From: Bifidobacteriaceae bacterium
GTDB lineage: Bacteria; Actinomycetota; Actinomycetes; Actinomycetales; Bifidobacteriaceae
Direction: 5' to 3'
Assembly: GCA_030530905.1 (NCBI GenBank)
Contig: JAUMUB010000063.1
Coordinates: 1 to 6,035, forward strand
DNA: 6,035 bases
Position numbers and translations under genes: made by a program. The notes below the pieces were generated by a model. The model was not told the DNA's origin, searched no databases, and saw only the letters and a list, made by a program, of their open reading frames with translations. Positions 1-5,889 of this stretch are shown here, one piece after another. How positions within the stretch are numbered: position 1 is the stretch's first letter; every line of letters starts with the position of its first letter.

Positions 1-259
1 TTTATTTGTGAGTAAACGCTATATTTCAGATTTTCCAGGCAGAAAATTTGCCATACAACAGATGGGAACGTTAAATAAAAAAGAAGTAAAAAAATTATTA
101 GCTGGAATTGAGCAAGCAAATATTACGGTGAGGAATTTTCCTTTAAACGCGGTGCAATTGAGGAAACGACTTAAATTAAAAGATGGTGGATCAACCTACA
201 TTTTTGCTACAACAACATGGCAAAACGAGCATTTGCTTATTACCGCAAAACGAACATAG
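1..259 (+). CDS. C-terminal end of a THUMP-like domain protein, probable SAM-dependent methyltransferase (5' truncated by window)
   Basis: The reading frame is open from the first full codon (positions 2-4) to TAG at 257-259, so the gene enters from outside the window. A GTG at 8 could serve as a start, but no ribosome binding site can be seen and the protein resembles only a C-terminal domain. The visible 85 residues carry the pattern of the THUMP-like domain that closes a family of class I SAM-dependent methyltransferases in Actinobacteria. A Lys-rich helix (LNKKEVKKLLAG) is followed by a strand (ITVRNF), then LRKRLKLKDGG and a final strand pair (YIFATTT, HLLITAKR). THUMP-type domains are associated with RNA binding, so RNA modification is a reasonable inference, but the methyltransferase domain itself is not in view. 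The gene converges on crgA, and its stop codon lies inside the left arm of a hairpin. The family call rests on recalled sequence pattern. Confidence 0.7.
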   Translation, partial: LFVSKRYISDFPGRKFAIQQMGTLNKKEVKKLLAGIEQANITVRNFPLNAVQLRKRLKLKDGGSTYIFATTTWQNEHLLITAKRT

Positions 260-290
260 GCGCCTTAACCCTTAAGTTAAAGCACCTATG
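255..290. terminator. Bidirectional terminator hairpin between the convergent THUMP-like gene and crgA
   Basis: The arms 255-269 and 276-290 form a 15-position stem around the six-base loop CCTTAA. In plus-strand RNA two positions are C-A mismatches. In minus-strand RNA the same two positions become U-G wobbles, so the stem is continuous, and it is followed by UUCGUUUU. This suggests that the hairpin mainly ends the crgA transcript, about 130 bases past the crgA stop codon. In the plus direction the following sequence is only moderately U-rich. The left arm contains the stop codon of the THUMP-like gene. Confidence 0.75.
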
Positions 291-419
291 TAATTTGTTA
301 TTAGAGCTAATGTTCATGCTTGAGTCTTAGTACATGAACTTATACTGCATTGGTATATATTGCTAAGCACATATTGTGAGTAATACATGTTTAGCCGCGT
401 TCTACTAATACGTGGAAGC
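291..419. other. Gene-free spacer, probable 3' untranslated region of crgA
   Basis: No coding region or RNA gene is recognised here. The stretch has three small inverted repeats: GTTCATG (312-318) with CATGAAC (333-339), TATAC (341-345) with GTATA (353-357), and CACA (368-371) with TGTG (375-378) inside an outer GCTAA/TTAGC pair (362-366, 391-395). Since the likely crgA terminator lies beyond this stretch at 255-290, it would be transcribed as the crgA 3' untranslated region. Confidence 0.35.
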
Positions 420-896
420 TTAACGCCACCACATTGTCATAATAAAACCAATCATAATCAATGCGAAAGCAATAGCTAAGTTCCATGCACCAATATTAGG
501 GATTGGGTATGTTCCATTAATGTAATAAACCACAGCCCAAATCAAACCTAAAATCATGAAGAAGCAGAATAAAGGAACAAACCAGCCAGGATTTGCCTTC
601 GTACCCTTAATTGATTCTTCGACACGGCGTGTATTCTCCTCTTGGCGCTCAACCATGCGACGCATCTGTGGAGAGAGCAAATCCTTATCAGCAGTGGAGT
701 TAAGAATAGCCTCAACACGTTCTAAAGGAACATTCACTACATCTTCGTCAGTGTCAGCTTCTTCATCTTCGGTAATTTCAGTGCTAGTAGTATCTTCCTG
801 CACATTCTCCTGCACAGCAGATTCTTCCTGAGTATTTTCATTTGTCTCATCTGTATCAGAGGACACGTTAGACTCGTGCAGTTCTTCTTCTGCCAT
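420..896 (-). CDS. crgA: Cell division protein CrgA with long acidic N-terminus
   Basis: This encodes 158 residues. CrgA is a small actinobacterial membrane protein that helps bring FtsZ-associated and septal peptidoglycan-synthesis proteins together. The C-terminal third matches the family: NPGWFVP at 102-108, a first membrane segment at about 105-126, a short loop with PIPNIGAWN at about 131-139, and a second membrane segment at about 137-155, ending TMWWR. Residues 1-52 hold 22 Asp/Glu, and there is no Lys or Arg before Arg60. Residues 73-97 form a charged, probably helical stretch before the membrane. The M. tuberculosis protein is 93 residues, so this one is clearly longer. The ATG at 894-896 is chosen because GGAG stands eight bases upstream. 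The frame stays open upstream to 1190, but that part would overlap the start of the divergent DUF881 gene and does not look like protein. Placement opposite the DUF881 gene is typical of Actinobacteria. Confidence 0.93.
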   Translation of the reverse strand: MAEEELHESNVSSDTDETNENTQEESAVQENVQEDTTSTEITEDEEADTDEDVVNVPLERVEAILNSTADKDLLSPQMRRMVERQEENTRRVEESIKGTKANPGWFVPLFCFFMILGLIWAVVYYINGTYPIPNIGAWNLAIAFALIMIGFIMTMWWR

Positions 897-977
897 TATG
901 TTTTCTCCAATCAGTAGGCTAAGTGTCATAATAGTGCTTAGGCAAGAGAAAATTAAAGCTACGGAGTTATAAAGTAG
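897..977. promoter_or_regulatory. Divergent promoter region between crgA and the DUF881 gene
   Basis: These 81 bases separate two divergent start codons, so promoters for both genes should lie here unless they sit inside coding sequence. For the plus strand there is an extended -10-like TGTCATAAT at 924-932. For the minus strand TATTAT (complement of 928-933) overlaps it. No convincing -35 element is seen for either. GGAG at 963-966 is the probable ribosome binding site of the DUF881 gene, and a GGAG on the minus strand serves crgA. The exact promoter positions are inference. Confidence 0.4.
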
Positions 978-1736
978 ATGGTAAAGAAAATAGGTAAACA
1001 CGGAACTAAGCGAACGCTTATTGAAAGTGCGGCAGTATGCGTAGTAATCGCAATCACTACTTTCCTTCTTATTACCAATTTTCGTGTAAATCAAAGCTCT
1101 TCTACGTTCTCCGATGCAGGCCAAATTGTTGAGCAGCGTGTTGAGAATATAGCAAAACTCAAAAAGGAAGTGAATGAGCTTAACAACCAAGTTAATACGC
1201 TGAATAAATTAGCTGGCACGGATACTAGCGAAAATAATACAACAGATGATAATGGATCTAATACCGTATTGTCAGCAGTACGCGGCCCAGGAGTTGTAAT
1301 TACTTTAGACGATTCGCCATTGTGGGAAGACGCAGTTAATAATTCAAGCGGTAACACTAATGCGAATGATTATGTGATTCATCAGCAGGATATAGAAGCA
1401 GTTGTGAATGCTTTGTGGGCAGGTGGAGCTGAAGCTATGATGATACAAGATCAAAGAGTAATATCTAATTCAGCTGTATTGTGCGTGGGTAATGTGTTGC
1501 TATTGCAAGGAAAACAGTATTCACCTCCATACAAAATATCAGCGATTGGACCTACAGCACAAATGTTAGGCGCGTTAGAATCTTCTGCTGCAATTAAAAT
1601 TTATAAAGAATATGTGACTGCTTTTGGTCTTGGTTGGAATGTGAAAGTTGAAAATTCAATTGAGCTTCCAGAATCGCCAATTTCACTACAGCCATTGCGT
1701 TATGCAACAGTATTAAAAAATGACGAGGAAAAATAG
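978..1736 (+). CDS. DUF881 family membrane protein
   Basis: This encodes 252 residues. The biochemical role of the family is unknown. Its members are single-pass membrane proteins that sit beside division genes, as Rv0012 does next to crgA in M. tuberculosis. The order seen here is a basic N-terminus (KKIGKHGTKR), one membrane segment at about 14-34, and a likely coiled coil at about 50-78 (VEQRVENIAKLKKEVNELNN). A low-complexity Asn/Thr/Asp linker follows at 81-95, and the DUF881 core runs from about 98 to 243. Family hallmarks are RGPGVVITLDDSP (102-114), HQQDI (135-139), LWAGGAEAM (146-154) and SNSAVLCVGNVLLLQG (163-178). The bulk should face outside the cell. The ATG at 978 follows GGAG by 11 bases and gives the expected short cytoplasmic tail. 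The stop TAG shares its last base with the GTG start of the sortase gene, so the two are probably translated together. Confidence 0.9.
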   Translation: MVKKIGKHGTKRTLIESAAVCVVIAITTFLLITNFRVNQSSSTFSDAGQIVEQRVENIAKLKKEVNELNNQVNTLNKLAGTDTSENNTTDDNGSNTVLSAVRGPGVVITLDDSPLWEDAVNNSSGNTNANDYVIHQQDIEAVVNALWAGGAEAMMIQDQRVISNSAVLCVGNVLLLQGKQYSPPYKISAIGPTAQMLGALESSAAIKIYKEYVTAFGLGWNVKVENSIELPESPISLQPLRYATVLKNDEEK

Positions 1737-2929
1737 TGGAGAATAAGCCAGATAAAAATAGACAAATTACAGATTTTGAGTCAGCTTTTTCAGAATTTGG
1801 CAGTAATGCAGCAACAACGGCACAGCATATTGCGGTATCTTCTCATAAAGAACATACTGCGCGTTCAATTTTTTGGACAATTTTTGGCACGATAGCAGAA
1901 ATTGTTTTAACTCTTGGCATTATCTGCGGTTTATACGTTGCGTGGATTCAATGGTGGACTGGTGTAGAATCTGAACGTACGCAGGCTGCACAGCGCTCAT
2001 CGGTTTCATGGTCCAGCGTATCCTCTGACAAGGAAACCACTATTGCAAAGGCTCAAACAGAAGGTGATGTGCCAGTTCAGCCTACCAAGGCTAAAGCGGG
2101 CGAGCTTATTGCAGAAATTTTTATTCCTCGTTTTGGTCAACAATGGTCACGAAATATTGTTGAAGGTACTGATTTAGCCGCGCTCAATGAACACGGTTTA
2201 GGACATTATACTGATACTCAATTCCCTGGAGCAATTGGTAATGCTGCCTTTGCGGGTCATAGAAATGGATATGGCGAACCTTTAGGTGATATTGACAAAT
2301 TGCAAGAAGGCGACCCAATTATTGTTCGAACACAGGATTATTGGTATGTGTATACATTTACAAGCTATAAGATTGTAAACCCTGAAGATTCTTATGTGGT
2401 ACAACCAAATCCTGATAATCCTGGAAGCGCTCCAACAAAGCGATTGATCACACTAACCACATGTGAGCCAAAATACTCCACTCCAATTCACCGTTGGATT
2501 GCTTTTGGTGAGTTGAAATATTGGGCTAAAACTGCAGATGGTATTCCAGAAGAACTAGCTCAAAAAACTGCAGATGGTAAGGTTAAATTCGTTAATCAAG
2601 GTAAAACTTCCGTGTTTGCGCAATTACCATCGCTTATTCCAGTTATTCAGGTTGCGCTTGCTGTGTATGTGATTCTATTTATAGCAGCAGCATTCGTGTG
2701 GCGCTGGCCTGTACGCCGCGCAATCCGCGAAGGTTCACGCCGTAAGCCATATTGGAGTATTTACGGCTCTTTGATGCGACTTCATCCTGGCCCAACATTT
2801 GTGGAACTTTTACAAGTATTATGCATTATAGTAATTGTTGTCGCAGTACTATTCCAATGGGTATTCCCATGGATGACCGGACAGATACCATATCTACGAG
2901 ATATGATGGCGTATACTCCAATGGAATAG
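1736..2929 (+). CDS. Class E-like sortase with two additional C-terminal membrane segments
   Basis: This encodes 397 residues. Sortases are cysteine transpeptidases that cut a C-terminal sorting signal and join the protein to the cell wall or to another protein. An N-terminal membrane segment spans about 45-70. The sortase domain runs from about 121 to 262, with the catalytic histidine in FAGHRN (His175), the cysteine in TLTTCEP (Cys243) and the arginine in IHRW (Arg253). The spacing and the TLTTC motif fit the actinobacterial class E group, which favours LAXTG-type signals; that substrate preference is family knowledge. After the domain come membrane segments at about 300-322 and 355-376, joined by a strongly basic loop (RRAIREGSRRK), which should be cytoplasmic. 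GTG is the start: GAGGA at 1725-1729 lies six bases upstream, and the start overlaps the DUF881 stop by one base. No sortase substrate is seen in this window. Confidence 0.9.
   Translation: MENKPDKNRQITDFESAFSEFGSNAATTAQHIAVSSHKEHTARSIFWTIFGTIAEIVLTLGIICGLYVAWIQWWTGVESERTQAAQRSSVSWSSVSSDKETTIAKAQTEGDVPVQPTKAKAGELIAEIFIPRFGQQWSRNIVEGTDLAALNEHGLGHYTDTQFPGAIGNAAFAGHRNGYGEPLGDIDKLQEGDPIIVRTQDYWYVYTFTSYKIVNPEDSYVVQPNPDNPGSAPTKRLITLTTCEPKYSTPIHRWIAFGELKYWAKTADGIPEELAQKTADGKVKFVNQGKTSVFAQLPSLIPVIQVALAVYVILFIAAAFVWRWPVRRAIREGSRRKPYWSIYGSLMRLHPGPTFVELLQVLCIIVIVVAVLFQWVFPWMTGQIPYLRDMMAYTPME
2528..2579 (+). repeat. 16-bp in-frame direct repeat in the sortase gene
   Basis: The 16 bases AAAACTGCAGATGGTA occur at 2528-2543 and again at 2564-2579, exactly 36 bases (12 codons) apart and in the same frame. 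They produce two KTADG pentapeptides (residues 265-269 and 277-281) just after the catalytic domain, in the linker leading to the second membrane segment. This looks like a small internal duplication. Confidence 0.6.
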
Positions 2930-2974
2930 TTGTATTTTTATATACCATACACTTTTCATATTTTTAGTAAATAT

Positions 2975-3006
2975 TTGAGTAACCGCATTAGGCAGTACAC
3001 TAGAAT
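2975..3006 (+). promoter_or_regulatory. Possible promoter of the trpG/pabA gene
   Basis: The 109-bp gap before the amidotransferase gene has a -10-like TAGAAT at 3001-3006, followed by an A-rich stretch. TTGAGT at 2975-2980 resembles a -35 element, but the 20-base spacing is too long for a standard sigma-70 promoter. TACACT at 2996-3001 is an alternative -10 with 15-base spacing. No hairpin terminator was found after the sortase gene, so read-through from upstream is also possible. Confidence 0.33.
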
Positions 3007-3038
3007 AAAATGTGCTGCGTGCATTAAGAAGGTGAACA

Positions 3039-3701
3039 GTGAGTAACAATGTAAGAATTCTTGTGATAGACAACTATGATTCTTTTGTGTATACCATTGT
3101 TGGATATTTGCGTACTCTAAACGCTATTGTAGATGTTGTACGCAATGATGATGCTTCGATTACTCAATCTTTAAATAATGGTGATGTAACTGATATTGAT
3201 GCATATGATGGTGTACTAATTTCGCCTGGCCCTGGTGCTCCTATTGAATCAGGAGTAAGTGAGGATGTTATTAGGGCTTGTGCTCAATTAGATAAACCTA
3301 TGCTTGGTATCTGCCTAGGCTTGCAGGCTTTAGCTGAAGTATTTGGAGCAAACATTTATCATGCTCCAACCATTAAGCATGGAAAGACTGATAGTATAAG
3401 CCATACAGGCGAAGGTATTTTTGAAGGTGTTGCAAACCCTATGACAGCAACTCGATATCACTCTTTAGCGATTGACCCTGATACTCTTCCAAAAGAGCTT
3501 CAGGTTATTGCGCATAGTACGAGTGATAACACTATTCAAGGCGTGGCACACACTACAAAGCCTATGTATGCCGTGCAATTTCATCCTGAATCTGTGATGA
3601 CTCAAGATGGATATCGCTTGCTAGCAAATTGGTTGCAGATTTGCGGGCAACAAGATGCTGTGAAATTATCTGAAGGCTTACAACCTAAAGTGTTGGCATA
3701 A
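3039..3701 (+). CDS. trpG: Glutamine amidotransferase, anthranilate / aminodeoxychorismate synthase component II
   Basis: This encodes 220 residues, the normal size for a free-standing class I glutamine amidotransferase. It frees ammonia from glutamine and passes it to a chorismate-using partner: TrpE for anthranilate (tryptophan) or PabB for aminodeoxychorismate (folate). Visible motifs are DNYDSFVYT (11-19), the oxyanion-loop SPGPGAP (62-68), the nucleophile motif GICLGLQAL with Cys92 (90-98), HGKT (114-117), RYHSL (139-143) and FHPES with His182 and Glu184 completing the triad. All catalytic residues are intact. GTG at 3039 is the start, with AGAAGG at 3027-3032 six bases upstream. TrpG and PabA cannot be separated by sequence alone, and no synthase large subunit lies in the window. 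The gene occupies the place of Rv0013 (trpG) in M. tuberculosis. pabA is an equally valid name, since some enzymes of this type serve both pathways. Confidence 0.92.
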   Translation: MSNNVRILVIDNYDSFVYTIVGYLRTLNAIVDVVRNDDASITQSLNNGDVTDIDAYDGVLISPGPGAPIESGVSEDVIRACAQLDKPMLGICLGLQALAEVFGANIYHAPTIKHGKTDSISHTGEGIFEGVANPMTATRYHSLAIDPDTLPKELQVIAHSTSDNTIQGVAHTTKPMYAVQFHPESVMTQDGYRLLANWLQICGQQDAVKLSEGLQPKVLA

Positions 3702-3715
3702 TAAGCATTTATATT

Positions 3716-3751
3716 AAAAAAAGGGGATTGCATTAATTTGCAGTCCCCTTT
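3716..3751. terminator. Terminator hairpin 1 in the trpG-pknB convergent gap
   Basis: The arms 3720-3732 and 3739-3751 give a 13-position stem (AAAGGGGATTGCA with TGCAGTCCCCTTT) and a six-base loop. The plus-strand stem has one U-G wobble, which becomes a C-A mismatch in the minus direction. Seven A residues at 3716-3722 become a strong U tract for minus-strand RNA, so this is probably the true end of the pknB transcript. For plus-strand RNA the U tract is UUUAAUUU, weaker but usable. An A/T-only stem (3750-3757 with 3770-3777) lies next to it. Confidence 0.85.
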
Positions 3752-3795
3752 AATTTAACCTATAACTTCTAAATTAATTGCTCACTATTCATCTG

Positions 3796-3830
3796 ATCGG
3801 TTCACGCATATAATCACGTGAACCGATTTT
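3796..3830. terminator. Terminator hairpin 2 in the trpG-pknB convergent gap
   Basis: This is a perfect 11-bp inverted repeat, ATCGGTTCACG (3796-3806) with CGTGAACCGAT (3817-3827), around a ten-base loop. In the plus direction it is followed by a run of T at 3827-3830, so it can end transcription from trpG. In the minus direction no U tract follows, although the hairpin begins only seven bases after the pknB stop codon and may protect the 3' end of that messenger. Confidence 0.75.
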
Positions 3831-3834
3831 GTGA

Positions 3835-5889
3835 TTAGTTATTTGACGATGAAGAAGAGTTAGAGTTAGAAGATCCGGAATTTGAGCTACTTGCTGAACG
3901 GGTGGTGACTTGAATCGAAGAACCAGCATCAGCCTTAGAACCAGATGATGGGTTGGTAGCAGTTACGATATCAGAGTCTAAAGCACTTTCATTTGTAGGT
4001 TGTACGCTGAAACCAGCAGCTTCAAGCAAACTCTTCACATATGAGAATTGTTTTCCAACAAGACCACTTGGAACAGTTACTTGTGTTTTACCAGAAGAAA
4101 CATATACGGTAACAGCGGTATTTTGTGGGAAAGTAGAACCAGCCTGCAGGGTTGAGCCGTCAGAGAGTACAACACGAGTGACATTACCTGATGCTTGGTC
4201 ACTAGAGTTCTCCATAACCACAACAGGCTTGAAACCTGCATCTTGAAGTGCTTTAAGCGCATCAGCTTGCGACTTACCAACTAATCCGTCTGGCGCTTCG
4301 GTCATGCCAGAAGAAATATACAAGGTGATTGATTTATCACGAGTAATAGATTCTCCCGCAGCGGGATCGGTGCGCGTTACCAAGTCTTTAGCTACTGTGG
4401 CACTATTCTCAGTGGAAGTAGTCGAAGATACTGTGAATCCTGCATTTTCCAAAATCTTACGAGCATCAGCTTGCGACTTGCCTTTAACGTCTGGAACAGT
4501 TCCAGAAGCAGGTCCTGAGGAGAACCATACAGTAACTGTGGTTCCCTTAGCTACCTTAGTGCCGCCATCAGGATCTTGTTTAGTAAAAGTACCCTTTGGT
4601 TTAGAAGAATTATGATCTTCTTCTATTTTCACTTTTAATCCAAGCTCAGTTAATTTATCCGTAGCCGCATCCTCGGTAGTGGTGCTATTAAATGTTGGTA
4701 CGGTAACCATTACAGTGCTATCATTTGGGCGCAAAGCAAACACAATACCTACAATTGCTGCAATAGCAACTAGTACAGCAATTATTGAAGCAATTATAAT
4801 TTTCTTTCTCTTCTTAGCCTTTACAGCTTCACGCTGTTGTGTGCGGCTAAGAGCGTTAGAATCAGGAGAGACTTGTTGGATTTGGCCTGTAAGAGGATTA
4901 AAAGCCTGTGTAGCAGCTGTCTCAGGTGAAGTGAGAGTTTGTGTACGAGCAAGCTGGTTAGCCTCATTACGAGCCTTCATATTTGACAAATCCGTAATAG
5001 GGTTGAATGCAGCTGCAGTTGGAACACCGCCATTAATGCAGGTAATAACATCATTTTTAAAATCAGCTGCGGTTGCATATCGGCTCTGGCAGTCTTTAGC
5101 CATAGCTTTTGCGCAGACTTGATCCCAAGAATGGCTTAAACCAGGCACAATAACGCTAGGTGGTGTTGCAACTTCAGAAACATGCTGATAAGCAATAGCT
5201 ACAGTTGAGTCGCCAGTAAAAGGTGGGCGTCCCGTGAGCATCTCGTATAAAACACAACCTGCTGAATACAAATCAGAACGCATGTCAACGGTTTCACCGC
5301 GCGCCTGCTCAGGAGATAAGTATTGTGCTGTTCCAACAACATCCTGAGATTGCGTCATAGTTGCGTTGGAATCATCAAGAGCACGAGCGATACCGAAGTC
5401 CATCACCTTTACGACGCCTTGCTCAGAAATCATAATATTTCCAGGCTTGATATCGCGGTGTATAACACCCATTCGGTGAGAATATTCAAGCGCATTGAGT
5501 ACACCAATCAACACTTGAGCAGCATCGCGTTGATTTAATGCACCGTTAGTCTTAATAATATCGCGCAAAGTTTGACCCTTTACATACTCCATAACCAAGT
5601 ATGGAACATGCTCAGTTGTACCATTTTCTGAAGTGATGGTCTCTTCGCCTGAGTCAAAAATATTGACAATATTCGTTGCGTTCATCTGAGCAATAGAATG
5701 AGCTTCACGTCTGAAACGCGATAAGAAGATTTCATCTTTTGCTAAATCAGGGCGCATGATCTTAATCGCAACAGTACGTCCAAGTCTTGTATCTGTGGCT
5801 ACATAAACCTCAGCCATACCACCTCTACCGATGAGTTGACCAAGTTCATATCTTCCGTTCGCCAACGATTTTAACGCTGCGTTACTCAT
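3835..5889 (-). CDS. pknB: Serine/threonine protein kinase PknB with four PASTA domains
   Basis: This encodes 684 residues. PknB-type kinases phosphorylate cell-wall and division proteins; the extracellular PASTA repeats bind muropeptides or lipid II. The cytoplasmic kinase domain spans about 12-285: glycine loop GRGGMAEVY (21-29), Lys43, helix-C Glu62, HRDIKPGN (144-151) with catalytic Asp146, DFG (164-166), activation loop to SPE (192-194). All key residues are present. By alignment with the recalled M. tuberculosis PknB sequence, phosphorylated Thr171 corresponds to Thr179 and Thr173 to Ser181. A juxtamembrane linker (about 290-359) contains two AFNPxT motifs. A basic stop (KAKKRKK) precedes one membrane segment at about 364-386. 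PASTA repeats cover roughly 394-459, 463-528, 531-600 and 604-664, followed by a Ser/Asn tail to the end. The length exceeds M. tuberculosis PknB (626). The ATG at 5887-5889 follows AAAGGAG by five bases and overlaps the upstream gene by ATGA. Confidence 0.97.
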   Translation of the reverse strand: MSNAALKSLANGRYELGQLIGRGGMAEVYVATDTRLGRTVAIKIMRPDLAKDEIFLSRFRREAHSIAQMNATNIVNIFDSGEETITSENGTTEHVPYLVMEYVKGQTLRDIIKTNGALNQRDAAQVLIGVLNALEYSHRMGVIHRDIKPGNIMISEQGVVKVMDFGIARALDDSNATMTQSQDVVGTAQYLSPEQARGETVDMRSDLYSAGCVLYEMLTGRPPFTGDSTVAIAYQHVSEVATPPSVIVPGLSHSWDQVCAKAMAKDCQSRYATAADFKNDVITCINGGVPTAAAFNPITDLSNMKARNEANQLARTQTLTSPETAATQAFNPLTGQIQQVSPDSNALSRTQQREAVKAKKRKKIIIASIIAVLVAIAAIVGIVFALRPNDSTVMVTVPTFNSTTTEDAATDKLTELGLKVKIEEDHNSSKPKGTFTKQDPDGGTKVAKGTTVTVWFSSGPASGTVPDVKGKSQADARKILENAGFTVSSTTSTENSATVAKDLVTRTDPAAGESITRDKSITLYISSGMTEAPDGLVGKSQADALKALQDAGFKPVVVMENSSDQASGNVTRVVLSDGSTLQAGSTFPQNTAVTVYVSSGKTQVTVPSGLVGKQFSYVKSLLEAAGFSVQPTNESALDSDIVTATNPSSGSKADAGSSIQVTTRSASSSNSGSSNSNSSSSSNN

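Noticed and set aside
556..831. Plus-strand open frame opposite crgA
   Set aside because: Ser-rich product is the antisense reading of the acidic crgA codons; it has no family resemblance and lies fully within crgA.
897..1190. In-frame extension of crgA upstream to 1190 on the minus strand
   Set aside because: It would overlap the first 213 bases of the divergent DUF881 gene, its composition does not resemble CrgA, and the ATG at 894-896 has a good ribosome binding site.
1091..1357. Minus-strand open frame opposite the DUF881 gene
   Set aside because: Lies entirely antisense to a well-supported gene, with no recognisable domain.
2752..2967. Plus-strand open frame overlapping the 3' end of the sortase gene
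   Set aside because: Different frame from the conserved sortase, overlaps most of its last membrane segment, and the product resembles nothing known.
2930..2975. Possible terminator after the sortase gene
   Set aside because: The stretch is T-rich but no stem of useful length could be built near it.
3953..5122. Three plus-strand open frames opposite pknB (3953-4246, 4304-4615, 4679-5122)
   Set aside because: All are antisense to the PASTA, membrane and linker parts of pknB; their apparent protein features reflect the repeated codons of that gene.
5323..5538. Plus-strand open frame opposite the kinase domain of pknB
   Set aside because: Antisense to highly conserved catalytic motifs, with no coding signature of its own.
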